Source: Vitellaria paradoxa
Taxonomy: Eukaryota > Streptophyta > Magnoliopsida > Ericales > Sapotaceae
Assembly (NCBI GenBank): GCA_019916065.1
Contig: CM034233.1
Span: forward strand, 20,099,936-20,163,935
Direction of reading: 5' to 3'
Length of the DNA stretch: 64,000 nt
Shown: in pieces, positions 36,584-47,907 of the stretch
How the letters are laid out: the number at the start of each line of letters is the position of its first letter
Numbering within the stretch: position 1 is the stretch's first letter
Position numbers and translations under genes: made by a program
Notes under the pieces: generated by a model
Seen by the model: only the letters and a program-made list of their open reading frames with translations
What the model was told of the DNA's origin: nothing
Databases searched by the model: none

Positions 36584-36732
36584 GGGTGTGTTTTGAGTAA
36601 GATAAAGTGATATAAATTGAAATAAATTGAGAGTTCGTAATGCGTACAGTGAAAGAAAAGAGTTGATGTGATATAAAGTTAACAGAGATTTATAGAATTT
36701 TTTGGTGTTTGTCTGTAAATCAAACGCAGCCC
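36584..36732. mobile_element. Tourist-like MITE (family T1, inverted orientation)
   Basis: Begins GGGTGTGTTTTGAGTAAG after TAA and ends AAATCAAACGCAGCCC. The interior carries AGTTCGTAATGCGTACAGTG, the reverse of the family's CACTGTATGAATTACGAAC stretch. About 650 bp upstream of the ZNG1 start. Confidence 0.6.
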
Positions 36733-37395
36733 AAAATTTTTCGAACTCTTTTTAAAATCTCTCGATTATATTTACTATATCAACCTAGGCTCTCTCGTAT
36801 CCATAAAGCATATTTCTGTAATTTTTAACAATATCTCCAATTTTTTAATATTAATTTTTAACTACAAGAAATTTCTTATAAAATTCTATGAAAGGAACTC
36901 CAAACCAGACTAAAAAATAACTGAAGTTGAAAGAGTTAGATATCAAAAACGATTATTGCAAATTATTTCCTCCATCGAGGGGTAAATAAACAGTCCATTG
37001 CCATATATATATATATATATATATAATTTTTTATTTTTTACTTTTAAAAAAAAATATTGGCGTTTGAGAGCCTTTTAACTCTTATTCTTTTTTTTTTTTT
37101 TTCCTTCTTCAACATTTCAATATACTAATTATCATATTATTTTAAAATAAACTAAATAAAAAATATTTTTCATCATTGTTTTATTTTCTTTCAATACAAA
37201 ATTAAAAAGAATAAATAATTACTCCATAATTTTTTTCCGTCATACCTTTTCTCTGCCCTTGACCTCTCCCGCAAAATTCCAAACGAAGCCTTGTTCTCTT
37301 ACCCATCGAAGCCTTAAACCCCAGTTCTGGACCTACTACTGACAGGGGCCGTTAATTGTATTCGAACATTGATTTGAAGGTCTGATAAAGTGATA

Positions 37396-38122
37396 ATGGA
37401 GGACGACGGAGAAGAACCACCGCTCGCAGTTGAAATCGGTGAACCCGTCGAGGAGAACCCATCACGGCCGTCAGATCAATCTAATCAGCAGCCGCTTGAA
37501 ATCGTCGGAGCTGCAGCGGTCGGCGTGACCGTCATCACAGGATATCTCGGTGCCGGAAAATCCACTGTAATTAGTCGATTTCCATCACTCTTCATAACCG
37601 TTCATTATCCTTTTTTTATGGTTTATGCGATGGAAAAATTTATTTCTGGGATTTCAATTTCAGCTGGTGAATTATGTACTGAATAATCAACACGGAAAGA
37701 GAATTGCCGTGATTTTGAACGAGTTCGGTGAGGAGATTGGAGTGGAGAGGGCTATGATCAATGAAGGGGAAGGCGGGGCCCTTGTGGAAGAATGGGTTGA
37801 GCTGGCAAATGGGTGCATTTGCTGCACTGTCAAGCATAGCCTGGTTCAAGCATTGGAGCAACTTGTTCAGAGGAAGGAGAGGTGATGAATTACGATTCTT
37901 TATATTGTCTTACTGATTCCATTTGTATTGGATTATCTAGCGTACTAGTATGGAGTTATTGCCTCCAACTGGGACTGAGGGTATCCGTGTCTCTGTGTTC
38001 TTCTCTTGATGCAAATGCCAATTGCATATGTGGTTGGGATTATTTATTTATGTTCTGTTTGGGGTAAGTTCAGCTTCAAACTTCATGGAGTTCCTCTTGT
38101 TCTCAGACACGCGCGCGCGCGC

Positions 38123-38186
<64 letters not shown>

Positions 38187-39975
38187 ATGTAAATATCTTT
38201 ATTATTCCATTGCATAAAAGATGACATGATATATCAGTTGATGCCGTTCATATCTCCTTCCCATATTCATCCCACTATCTTTCTTCACAGAGAAACTGAA
38301 ATGCACGGGGACAAATTACCTTGTTATGCATTTACCATTTCCCTGGAGCCAGCTTGGCCAACCTAACGGATTCAAAGTAGTTTGCCATTTCATATGATAG
38401 TTATGTGGCACTAGCTCAATAGCTGGCAACTGCCAGAATAAAAATCAATTTTTTTGTAATTATTATTATTATTTTTTCTTGGTATATGTAGGCTTGACCA
38501 TATATTGTTAGAGACCACCGGGTTGGCAAATCCTGCACCTCTTGCATCTGTTCTCTGGTTGGATGATCAGCTAGAATCAGCAGTGAAGCTTGATTCTATT
38601 ATTACAGTGAGTTTCACATTTTAATTTGGACTAATTTTTTTAGTCATTTGGATCTGGGTTTTTGATCAATGCCTTTTTTTTTTTTTTTAATTCATAGGCA
38701 GTATGTGGTGGCTTTGACTAAAAGGATACCTTATTCTATGTGCCATAAGTAGTTGTTATTTGGAGAATGAAATTGGGAACTATTTTAGCTGTGCAGGTCA
38801 TGCTTCGTGTCTATTAATTTCTTCTTGAATAGGTTGTAGATGCAAAGAACCTTCGGTACCAGCTCCAAAGGCATCATGATTCTTCCTCGTTTCCTGAAGC
38901 ATTCTCACAAATAGCATTTGCGGTAGTTGTCCTTGTCATAATTGTGTATTTGTGGGAGTCTTTTATCCAATTTTCTGCCTTTCCATGAAGCTTTTTCACT
39001 CCAAGCACTTAAATTAATCATAAGTTTCATTACTTGTTGTAGGATGTTGTTATTCTTAACAAGGTTGATCTGGTTTCTTCAGAGGATTCTGGAAGTTTCT
39101 TGGAGGAACTGGAGACGGAGATACATAACATCAATTCCCTAGCAAATATAATTCATTCTGTGCGGTGTCAAGTTGACTTGTCCAAGATATTAAACTGTCA
39201 GGCTTATGATTCTTCTGTTAGTCACACATCCTCTTCATATTTCATTTATGTACAATTTTTTCTAAATTCATGACAACATTTTCAAAGTAAATATTAATTT
39301 CATTCTTCTTTCTGTTCAGAGACACTCTCATTTGGAAGCATTACTGGAAGAAAATAAACCTTTAACTACCAGTGATATCCATGATAGTGGTGTGCGCACC
39401 TTATGCATTTGTGAGCCACGTCCAGTTGACCTAGATAAGGTACTTCTTGGAACTGGCTACTGGATGGATACATGCTGTAGGAATCTGTTAGAATTAGTTT
39501 CTCTTTTATCTGGTGCTTTCCGATGGCTAGGTTATGCTTGGTTTATATCGCAAGTGTTATGTCAGTTGGACATGGAAAACATCATGAAATATGGTGGCCC
39601 ACTTTTGGCAATATCTATATACTAGAAACAGTATCTGTATCACCATAAAAAGACAGCTTAGCTAACTCACTGATTTTACTCTGATTTTCAAGTTTAGTGC
39701 TAGAGGAATAGCATGCAATATGGTTAGTACCTTTTTTTTTTCCCCTTTGCGGGGTGGGAGTTTTTGCTCATATGGGAAACTTTCTAAGCAAATCTCATGA
39801 TCTTTACAACACATCACCATTTGTCTCTTCATTGATGATGTAAACCAAATTGAAACATGGAATATAAATTAATTACAGTTTCTAAAGGGTTGGCTTAATA
39901 GACTATTGGATTCGTATATCCTTTAGCTTGGATAGTCCCTATATGGACACATATATTGATTATCGTATCTCGATG

Positions 39976-40011
<36 letters not shown>

Positions 40012-43000
40012 AAGGTTCGGTTGTGGCTTGAAGAGATTCTTTGGGACAAGAAATATAACATGGATGTTTATCGCTGCAAAGGAGTTTTAAGTGTCTTAAA
40101 CTCAGGTCAACTTCATACTCTGCAGGTAATGTTTGATGTTAAATGCTATTAACTGCTTTATGGAGGGCTGTACTAGTTTTTTATTTCTCAACTTTGGTTT
40201 AAGACCTTGTGTTTGTGGCTATGGTGGTTTATTCCTATTGTTCTCTATTAGAATTTTTTTTTTTTTTTTTTAATGATGATTGTTAGATATCATGGGCTTC
40301 ATTTGGTTTCGAGTGACTTCTTCAAGCACGCCAATGACAAAATCCACATAACATAAAATAAGGAGAATTGATGTTTTGGCATTGCTAAATGCCGTATGGC
40401 TGCTGCCTCAGCATTTCACCTGATATTAACATAATTAATAGTTCTTGATTTTTTTCCCTTTCTATTTGCATTAGCAGATTTTTTTTTTTTGGGGCCCCCT
40501 TCCCTTTTGCTGAATAATTACACATTTTAACTTAAGCAGCCATGACCATATTCTTCACTTGTGTTCATGAACTATAAATATTTGTTTTTCAAGGTTGATT
40601 TAAAGATGGGATTGATCATTTGAATATTGTGCTTGTTATATGTTAGAGGCGTACTTTAGAGTCTATATGTTTTAAAGTAGGTAGCGCTAAAATGGAGAAG
40701 AAAAACTACAAATGAGGGCAGAGTGAAAATTCAGGATCAAGAAATGCCAAAAGGAGATCATTTTCGATTTCTTTGATCAAATTACTCGTGCATATGGAAT
40801 ATTGAATAGAATGTTTTTTGTAGAATTTGAGTTGGTTAAAATGGCGAAATGTCTTGATTTCTATGTTATCAAAGGATACTTATCAAACTAAAAGAAAAAT
40901 TTTGTAAAACGATTATAAGATCAACTATGAGGTTTTGGAGGCCGGTCACTATTTATGGACTTATAAGGATTTAAGTTATACCCAAAAAACTTGTTTGTAA
41001 ATAAGTTACACTTGCAACAAAAAGACAAAAAAAGACATCACGCGTTTTTCACCACATTTCAAAACTGCCAGTTTTATCCGAAAATAGTACACACTTCACT
41101 CATAACTTCCGCGACTTTCCATCTTCTTTACAAAGCAAGTAAAACCGATTTTTGGAAACAAAATCAAAACTGCTTGGAAAAAACCTAAATCGATCATCAT
41201 TCCTAAGTATCTTTGTTTTTTCTGATTTTGAAACAGTACCGGTACTGTTTTGAAAATAACTCAAAATGCTAATCAACCCCATGAATTTCTCTTGCCCAAA
41301 ACTTGTCATCTACTTATAATTCATAGTGCTGTTTTAAAAACAGTACCGATAAAACAGTACCGGTACTGTTTTCATACTGCCTAAAAAACATCAATCGATA
41401 CATAACACAAACCAATCATATGAGCTAAAATCATCATATTTTTTGAAACAGTACCGGTACTGTTTTGAAGATAACTCAAAAAGCCCATCGGCCCCATAGA
41501 TTTCTCTTGCCCTTAAAACTCGTCATCTGCTTATAATTCATAGTACTGTTTTGAAAACAGTACCGATAAAACAGTACCGGTACTGTTTTGGACCGGTACT
41601 GTTTTCATATTATCTAAAAAACATCAATCGATACATAACACAAACCAACCATACAAGCCAACATCATCATATTTTTCAAAACAGTACCAGTACTGTTTTG
41701 AAGATAGCTCAAAATGTTGATCGGTCCAATAGATTTCTCTTGCCCTTAAAACTCGTCATCTGCTTATAATTATGGTGTTGTTTTGAAAACAGTACCGATA
41801 AAACAGTATCGGTACTGTGTTGAAAACAGTACCGATAAAACAGTACCAGTACTGTTTTGAACCGGTACTGTTTTCATACTGCCTAAAAAACATCAATCGA
41901 TACATAACACAAACTAACCATACAAGCCAACATCGTCATATTTTTTGAAACAGTACCGGTACTATTTTGAAGATAGCTCAAAACGCCAATCGGCAAAATC
42001 AATCTATGAAGAAGATAGGCCAAATAAGCTCTATCTTCTTAATATCTTCACGACTAAAACTGTAAATAATGAAACTGAAAACAAGGAAAGAAAAAAAAAA
42101 AAACGGAAGAAGCGTGATTTTCGGTAAACCATATCTTCACATGATTGCCGGAATTCCCGGAAATAACTTGTGTAACTTTGTTATAGAAATAAAGGATATT
42201 ATCGGTATATTAGAAACTATATTTAAAACAAACTCGTGGAACCCACTCAAAAGTATGACTTTCCACATTAATGTGACTTAAAAGCAATACTTTTTTTTGG
42301 GTGTGACTAATAGCTTTAAAAGATTACAAAGTATGACTTGGATACAATTTTTCGATCAACTATACTGTGTTGGGCCATCAAGAAACAACATTCTTATAAG
42401 ATGAGGGCAGCAAAAATGAGGATGCTAATTTACACATGTGGTAATACAAGATAAAATAGGATAAGAAATAAATATATTGAAAGAAAATTGAGCTGATATC
42501 AATAGAAAGGAAGTTGAGAAAAGCTCATTCAAGAAGGTTTGATCATGTCTAATGTGAATCTAAGAGTGCAACAGTTCAGAAGACTGAGTTGATCCAAGTA
42601 GAAATGGTAAATAGTACATAAGGTAGATATAAGATTACATTTACTGAATTGCTAAAAAATGCCTAATTTTATATAATCTCATGAAAAATGTAACTCTTAA
42701 CATAAATGAATTGAGGAAGAAGATTTATGTAGCAAAACCTAACTAGTTTGGGACTAAGTTTGATATAAGATTACATTGACTGAAATCGTTAAGAAAGATA
42801 TAACCTCATGGAACTCGTAAGTGAAATGAACTGAGGAAGAATATTCATGTAGCGGATCCTAACTAAGTCTTTGTTGAGTTGAGTTTAAATATTGGATTGG
42901 TTATTTAATATTGTATCCATGTTGCTTGTTCTGATTGGCTTGAGCCTAATGCCTGTTTCCCTCGCTTGTGCAGTCCTCTTATGCTTGAGCAGTAACATTT

Positions 43001-43649
43001 TTTTGTTTTATGTTCATTCTGTTTGATCTTATGCCCTAGCTCATAGTTCATGTGAATTTACTTGCACATGGGAAAGGTTAAGGTAACAGACAAAGAAGGA
43101 AAAGGAAAATGATAAGTTGCACTTGGAGGAAATGATCGAAGAAAAAAAATATGTTTGTAGAATACGTCGGCCCAACCATTTATAGCCCAAAAAAAAAAAA
43201 AAAAAAACTTCGTATTGACTACAATTTACAGTTAGTTTTAGGCTCAATTTGTTTTAATGTAAAGTATTTTTGAGAAAACATTTTACTTATATTTTTAAAA
43301 AATATTTTCTTAAAATACGAGTACATTATTTTTCCTCGAAAACATTTTACATTGAAAGAAACGAAGCCTTAATGTGTTCAAAAATTATTTAAGCCTCAAA
43401 TGTTTGGTAGGCTGTTCGGGAGATATACGAGGTCGTTCCTTCGCGTAAATGGAGAAAGGAAGAAAATCAGATGAACAAGATAGTGTTCATAGGTAAATAT
43501 CTGCTCACACTTGTATACTCCAATCTGCTTGATATATATATATATATATATATTCATCCTCATTTTCTTATTTGCCATTTGCAGGTCAATCGCTAAACGA
43601 AGAGATTCTTCTTGACTCCTTCAGAGCCTGCGTTTCAGCAGCTTCTTGA
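37396..43649 (+). CDS. COBW-domain zinc-chaperone GTPase (ZNG1/CBWD type), 9 exons, complete
   Basis: G3E-family GTPase of the COG0523 group; animal and yeast relatives (ZNG1) pass zinc to methionine aminopeptidase. Exons 37396-37566, 37664-37881, 38492-38606, 38833-38922, 39043-39216, 39320-39439, 40015-40125, 43411-43492 and 43585-43649 join in frame to 1146 nt (381 aa). Visible motifs: Walker A GYLGAGKST (49-57), the metal-binding CxCC as GCICCTV (Cys 108, 110 and 111), ETTGLANP (137-144), the NKVD guanine-specificity motif (204-207), and the C-terminal CobW_C part ending NKIVFIG then QSLNEEILLDSF. The N-terminus has EEPPLAVEI, where animal ZNG1 has a CPELVP-type docking motif; equivalence is my inference. 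A GTG codon six bases upstream is in frame, but ATG at 37396 is preferred. Intron 7 (3.3 kb) contains element copy B. Compartment not evident; no clear transit peptide. Confidence 0.93.
38109..38182. repeat. Compound (CG)n-(GA)n microsatellite in ZNG1 intron 2
   Basis: A short CG run (about 38109-38122) followed after a few bases by about 28 GA units. A similar CT-to-CG compound run lies at 54893-54932. Confidence 0.9.
40929..42354. mobile_element. 1.43-kb non-coding mobile element with palindrome array, copy B (ZNG1 intron 7)
   Basis: Same family and orientation as 34768-36221, with its own perfect 9-bp duplication, ATCAACTAT (40920-40928 and 42355-42363), so it is an independent insertion. 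Left end GAGGTTTTGGAGGCCGGTC; right end GATACAATTTTTCG. Core units start at AAACAGTACC-type sites 41231, 41446, 41679 and 41948 (periods 215, 233 and 269). Units grow by adding extra half-palindromes (CAGTACCGATAAAACAG). About twenty CAGTACC/GGTACTG half-sites are present, better preserved than in copy A. It sits wholly inside the intron in the sense strand of the gene's written orientation and should be spliced out. Confidence 0.82.
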
Positions 43650-44058
43650 CTTTTGTACCTTGTATTGCAAATCCGGGGTCTTTTTTCAGAGTCAAAATCT
43701 GGCAGAATATGTTTGGTTCCGAGTTCATTGTAACGACGCCTTTGGAAATCCTTTGCAATCAAACTAGTTGCTTTAATTACAGTTTTGCTCGATAAATATA
43801 TAGTATAAAAGACTCAAATTGTTCGAGCTTAATTTGTAGTCAATTCAACTGTATTTTTAAACTTGGTTAAATTTGACAATTCTAATTCAAACAAATCAGC
43901 CAAGGGATAATTGATGTGTTTGGATATAGAATGGGCCTGTTGCCAAGCCCAGCTCAGCCCCGACCAGCCAACTTTGACCGAACATTTCTAGGTACAGATA
44001 AGTATGTATATGTTTACATGTGTGTGTGTGCCCATATATATCCAACATAAGGGGCAGC
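43650..44058. other. ZNG1 3' region
   Basis: Includes the presumed 3' untranslated region; nothing else recognisable apart from a short GT-rich run. Confidence 0.5.
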
Positions 44059-44788
44059 TAGGAGTGGGCATGGAGCAGGTAGGGGATGGGTATACGTATC
44101 TCCATACCTGATCCCTAAACTAAAATCAATCCTCATACCTTATCCAATCCCCACTGAGGATTTATTTTTACCACTCATCCCCGACCAGAATGGAGAATGG
44201 GGATCCCATAGGGAAACGAGTACTTGAATTGAAAAAAATATAAAAATATAAAAATTCTAAAATATAACTTATAAAAAAATAGAGCAGAATTCTAATACAT
44301 ATTTAAAAAATCGAAAAATACCATATATATATAGAAAGCACTTATTAGGTTTCTATTTTCCTACCATATTAATAGGTTTTATGGTTCAATATAAGAAAAG
44401 TAAATAAGGAAACATTCACAGTTAGTCTATCTTAATTTATAGTTTCCTTGTAAATTGAAAAATAAAGTAATTTAATAGAAAGCTGATAGATAAAAAAATT
44501 CAAAATCTTAATTCCTTACCTTACTGATAAATTTGTAGTAACAAATATACTAAAAAATTATATATATATATATATATATATACACGAGAATATGGGGAGG
44601 GTCGGGGAACGGGTAGGATACGGTACAGGGCGGGGACAGACTTATACCTGTACCTTACCCGATTTCCAAATTCTTTTAAAAAAATATCTCCATACCCTGC
44701 CCAATTTCCAAAAGATCTCCGAATTTCTTATCCGTTTGGGGTGGAGATCAGGTAAAATACGAACGGGTCAACCGAAATGACCATCCTA
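44059..44788. mobile_element. hAT-like non-autonomous element
   Basis: A 730-bp element. Left end TAGGAGTGGGCATGGAGC, right end inverted TAGGATGGTCATTTCGG. Flanks GGGGCAGC (44051-44058) and AGGGCAGC (44789-44796) match at seven of eight bases. Subterminal GGTAGGGGATGGG-like and ACCTTACCCGATTTCC-like segments are G- or C-rich against an A/T-rich centre with a TA run (44559-44582). Confidence 0.65.
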
Positions 44789-44996
44789 AGGGCAGCTCAT
44801 GATTCATCCTTGATTGAATAATGCAACTCAACAGAGTGAGCTGGCATAGACTGAAAATGTGCTGCCCAACAGAAGGAATCATACAATGAACAATAATTCC
44901 TTGTTTGGTGGACGGGTGGGAGTATTACCTTTTTCTCAATAATGCATTGCCTGGTTTACAGTCTTAAACCACCCGAACCAAACCCCACTTCTTTTA

Positions 44997-45113
44997 GGAT
45001 GTGTTTGAAGTGATAAAAAGTGAGATAAACTGTGAGTTTGTAATTCGTACAATGAGATAAAAAAGTGAATAATTTTTAAAAATTTTCAAAGATTCTTAGA
45101 ATTTTGCGACAAA
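44997..45113. mobile_element. Tourist-like MITE (family T1), right end lost
   Basis: Starts GGATGTGTTTGAAGTG after TTA and shares GATAAAAAGTGAGATAAACTG with the inverted family copies. The expected right terminal repeat is not recognisable. Confidence 0.5.
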
Positions 45114-45897
45114 CTAAAAGAAGCTCAATATATACACGTAATTTCCTTTTTCACACATGCTATTTTTGTTTAATGAGTTGGGAAGTGTTCATTACGAATC
45201 CGAACGTAATTGTTATCCTCGCCCTTTCTGATTTGGTCATTTTGATAATCTTCCAAATGCTCAAAAAGGTTAGCATGCATCCATTTTATTTTGGTAAAAA
45301 ATAAAATGAAAAATTGAAAGTAATTCTTATATTTATAATATGTCTCGGGTGTTCTAATAACTAACTGTAGTTGAATTTAATACTCTTTGCACTTTTGAAT
45401 ATAAAACTCAAATACGAATGAATGTTCATATTTGGTATTATGATTGATACTAAATATCCTCTATTGTAATTAATTAATTAATTAATTATGATGCATATTC
45501 CATTTATAACATAATTTTTATTTTACACGGAATAGTTCATAATTTGTTATAATAATTAAAATAAAAAATATTAATGTCAAAGTAATTATTGTTCTAATCA
45601 GAATAATATATAATCATAGTGTATATGATATTAGTAATTAGAATAAAATTTTTTTTGATATCATTATTTTTCTTAAAAAATTAAAATGGTCAACAATAAC
45701 ACTGGTTAAAACTCACATATGAATATAGTTTTTTGAGATTGAAGATTCTTTAAATTGAAATAGAACTTAGATTTTGAACTTATATTTTTAATCATTTGAT
45801 GAACTTTTATAAGAATTTAAAAAATTAAACATGTAACTTCTCTTAATTGAATTTTAACTTACCTCTTAACTTCTAAAGTTGAATTAAAGGGCATTTG

Positions 45898-46166
45898 GAG
45901 GCATAGTTTTTAGTAATTTTGACATTTTTTTTTACCAAAAGTTACTAGTTGTAATTTTTGATATATTTGGTTAAACAAGCAGTAATTTGTAGTAACTTTT
46001 TACAATTTTTGGGTATTTGATAAAATTTTTGATAACTTTTAATAATTTTTTATAACTTTTAACAACTTTTATTAGTTTTTGAATTAAGATATTATTGTAA
46101 CAGATCAGAAAAACAACAAAAGTTAATAATTTTTTTACTAAAAATTTCGTTGCGAAACGCTCCCCT
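45898..46166. mobile_element. Tourist-like MITE (third family)
   Basis: A 269-bp element with ends AGGGCATTTGGAGGC and inverted AGGGGAGCGTTTCGCAAC, bounded by TAA (45895-45897 and 46167-46169). The interior is rich in TTTTAACAACTTTTA-type words. Confidence 0.6.
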
Positions 46167-46234
46167 TAATGTTATGCATTAATGAAATATATAATTATCG
46201 TGCATTCATAGAAATAAGAATTCATGTGAAATTG

Positions 46235-46499
46235 GCCCCGACAGGAGTAGTCGGGTTGGTTAAGGGTCAGGGCCGTAGGGCTCGAGCCACATGAGTCTCG
46301 AGTTCGACTCCTTCGGAGGGCGGTTTTTTCTCTTAATGTGGAGGCGATCTTCAACGGCCTTCACGGCTGAGCCGGTCAGCTAGAGCTTGCCTAGACTGGT
46401 TTACCTCCTCGTGGTTCTTTGCCGGCTAGGGTCACGGGGCGGATTTCATCCAGTGCACACCTATAGGTAGCAGTTACGAGTTTTTCCCCGACCTCCGAA
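46235..46499 (+). mobile_element. tRNA-derived SINE with 17-bp target duplication
   Basis: A 265-bp GC-richer element. The 5' part is tRNA-like, with an A-box-like TAGTCGGGTTGGTTAAGG (46248-46265) and a B box GAGTTCGACTCC (46299-46310). The unrelated 3' body runs through TGCCTAGACTGG and TTTACCTCCTCG to CCGACCTCCGAA. Flanks GAATTCATGTGAAATTG (46218-46234) and GAATTAATGTGAAATTG (46500-46516) form a 17-bp duplication with one mismatch. It has no poly-A tail. By general plan it resembles tRNA-derived plant SINEs; family assignment needs a database. Confidence 0.78.
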
Positions 46500-46516
46500 G
46501 AATTAATGTGAAATTG

Positions 46517-47099
46517 AGCTTATTTATTTGTTTTTGTAATCTAAAGTAAAAAGGAATTTAACAATTTTAAAAAGGAAATAGAAAAATTAAAATCCAACTT
46601 CCAATTTCTACCCCAACTTCCAACTCTACCTCATCTGTATCGCATTGATGTGACACATTGCTAATGAGTTGTCATTATAATAAATTTATGAGCAAACTTA
46701 TACTAGAGGCACCGTTTGGACTGCTACATTATTAGAAGAAGAATCCAACTATCCTCTATTTGGCAAATCCTATTAATCCAAACAAACAACAAACAAACAG
46801 GTCATCTTCATGTTTCCACTTTCTCGTCAAACGGCTCTCTCAGCGAAGGCCAATTATTAGCCCCTTGATGCGAGTGAAGACCACGCGATAACTCACAACG
46901 CCAGAAAATCTGCGGTCGGATTTAAGACAGACGGTTGGCTGCGAATCACCTTAACAATCCTCGCGCCAAAACAAACTTGATTAAAAAAAATAATAATATA
47001 ATAAAGCGAAAAAACAAGCGCAATTGTTCTTTCGTAATTTGTAATTAATGGAAGTGATTTTAACTTGATTTAATTTTTTCTCAAATAGCGATAATTTGG
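46517..47099. other. Upstream region of the PMT5-type gene
   Basis: About 46850-46980 is less AT-rich (GACCACGCGATAACTCAC region) and may include promoter elements. No clear TATA box is seen. Confidence 0.4.
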
Positions 47100-47907
47100 A
47101 TCTGTCTCTCACCACTCCTCTCTCTCTCTCTCTCTCTCTCTACTTGTCAATGGTGAATCCGAACTCTCCATAGCTATCTCAACGGTTATTTTTACATCTA
47201 TATTTCTATCTGTATCTGAATATAACTACACTTCAACGACCTGGTAAGCGAAAACCCTAACTACTGCCATTAATCTTCTTTAATTCCGCAATGTGTGATA
47301 ATCTAGACTTTTGTTTTTGATCCGATCTCTGTGTGTAAGATCTGAATGTTTGTCTCCGTTGGTCGTTCGAATGAAGGCCGATGCGAATTCCGGTCCGCGG
47401 CTTCGTCTTCTGATTTTGTGAGTGTTTTTATGCTCTATGTTTCGCAGGTTGTGATCCGAAGTGCGTTCTAGTTTGCGCGATCGGGTCAGTTGTTTTCAGG
47501 AATTACGGTTTGATTCGGCATTTCGTGCTTCTGAAGTTACAGTTCTGATCTAGATTGTTTGGGTTTTCCGAGATCAAAGGAGTGGATGGTTGATGCTTAA
47601 TTGAGGGCTGATTGGGCAGTTCGTGATCTGAATTCTGTTTAGTTATTACGTTTTTGGTGGTCTGTGATGAGTATGCGTAGTAAGATCTCTTAATTATGTG
47701 ATTCGTTATACCTACTATCTGCTCATTTTCTGGTCGTGGAGAAGGCTTAGAGCGACGGTTGCTTCAATGCTGGTAGGAATTTCTGGAAATGTTGATAGAT
47801 ATTGGAGCTTTCATGTTATGACGGTTTATGGTTTTCATATTTCTTGGAGATTAATGCTGAAACAATAGTTTTTGTTAGTGGGTTTTGTTAGACTGCAGAA
47901 TTTGGAC
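47100..47907 (+). promoter_or_regulatory. Probable 5' untranslated region with intron(s) of the PMT5-type gene
   Basis: A CT run (47119-47141) of the kind common in plant leaders is followed by a good donor (CTG/GTAAGC after 47243) and an acceptor (TTCGCAG ending at 47447), suggesting a leader intron 47244-47447. A further acceptor-like CTGCAG ends at 47898, just before the ATG. Inferred from splice-like signals only. Confidence 0.45.

Noticed and set aside
41551..41769. Open frames of 60-100 codons inside the palindrome-array elements (both strands, both copies)
   Set aside because: They are the tandem repeat read through; the same peptide words recur with each unit and shift frame between copies.
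41231..41965. CRISPR-like regularly spaced repeats
   Set aside because: Units are long (215-270 bp), the intervals are themselves repeated rather than unique, and this is plant nuclear DNA.
46245..46315. A functional tRNA gene
   Set aside because: A and B boxes are present, but no acceptor stem closes and the sequence continues into a SINE body with flanking target duplication.
46172..46354. Minus-strand open frame over the SINE
   Set aside because: Arises from the GC-richer SINE; no domain, and it spans the target duplication.
47872..47907. In-frame upstream TTG extension of the PMT5 protein
   Set aside because: Not an ATG; the ATG at 47908 gives the N-terminus seen in the family, and the upstream bases look like leader.
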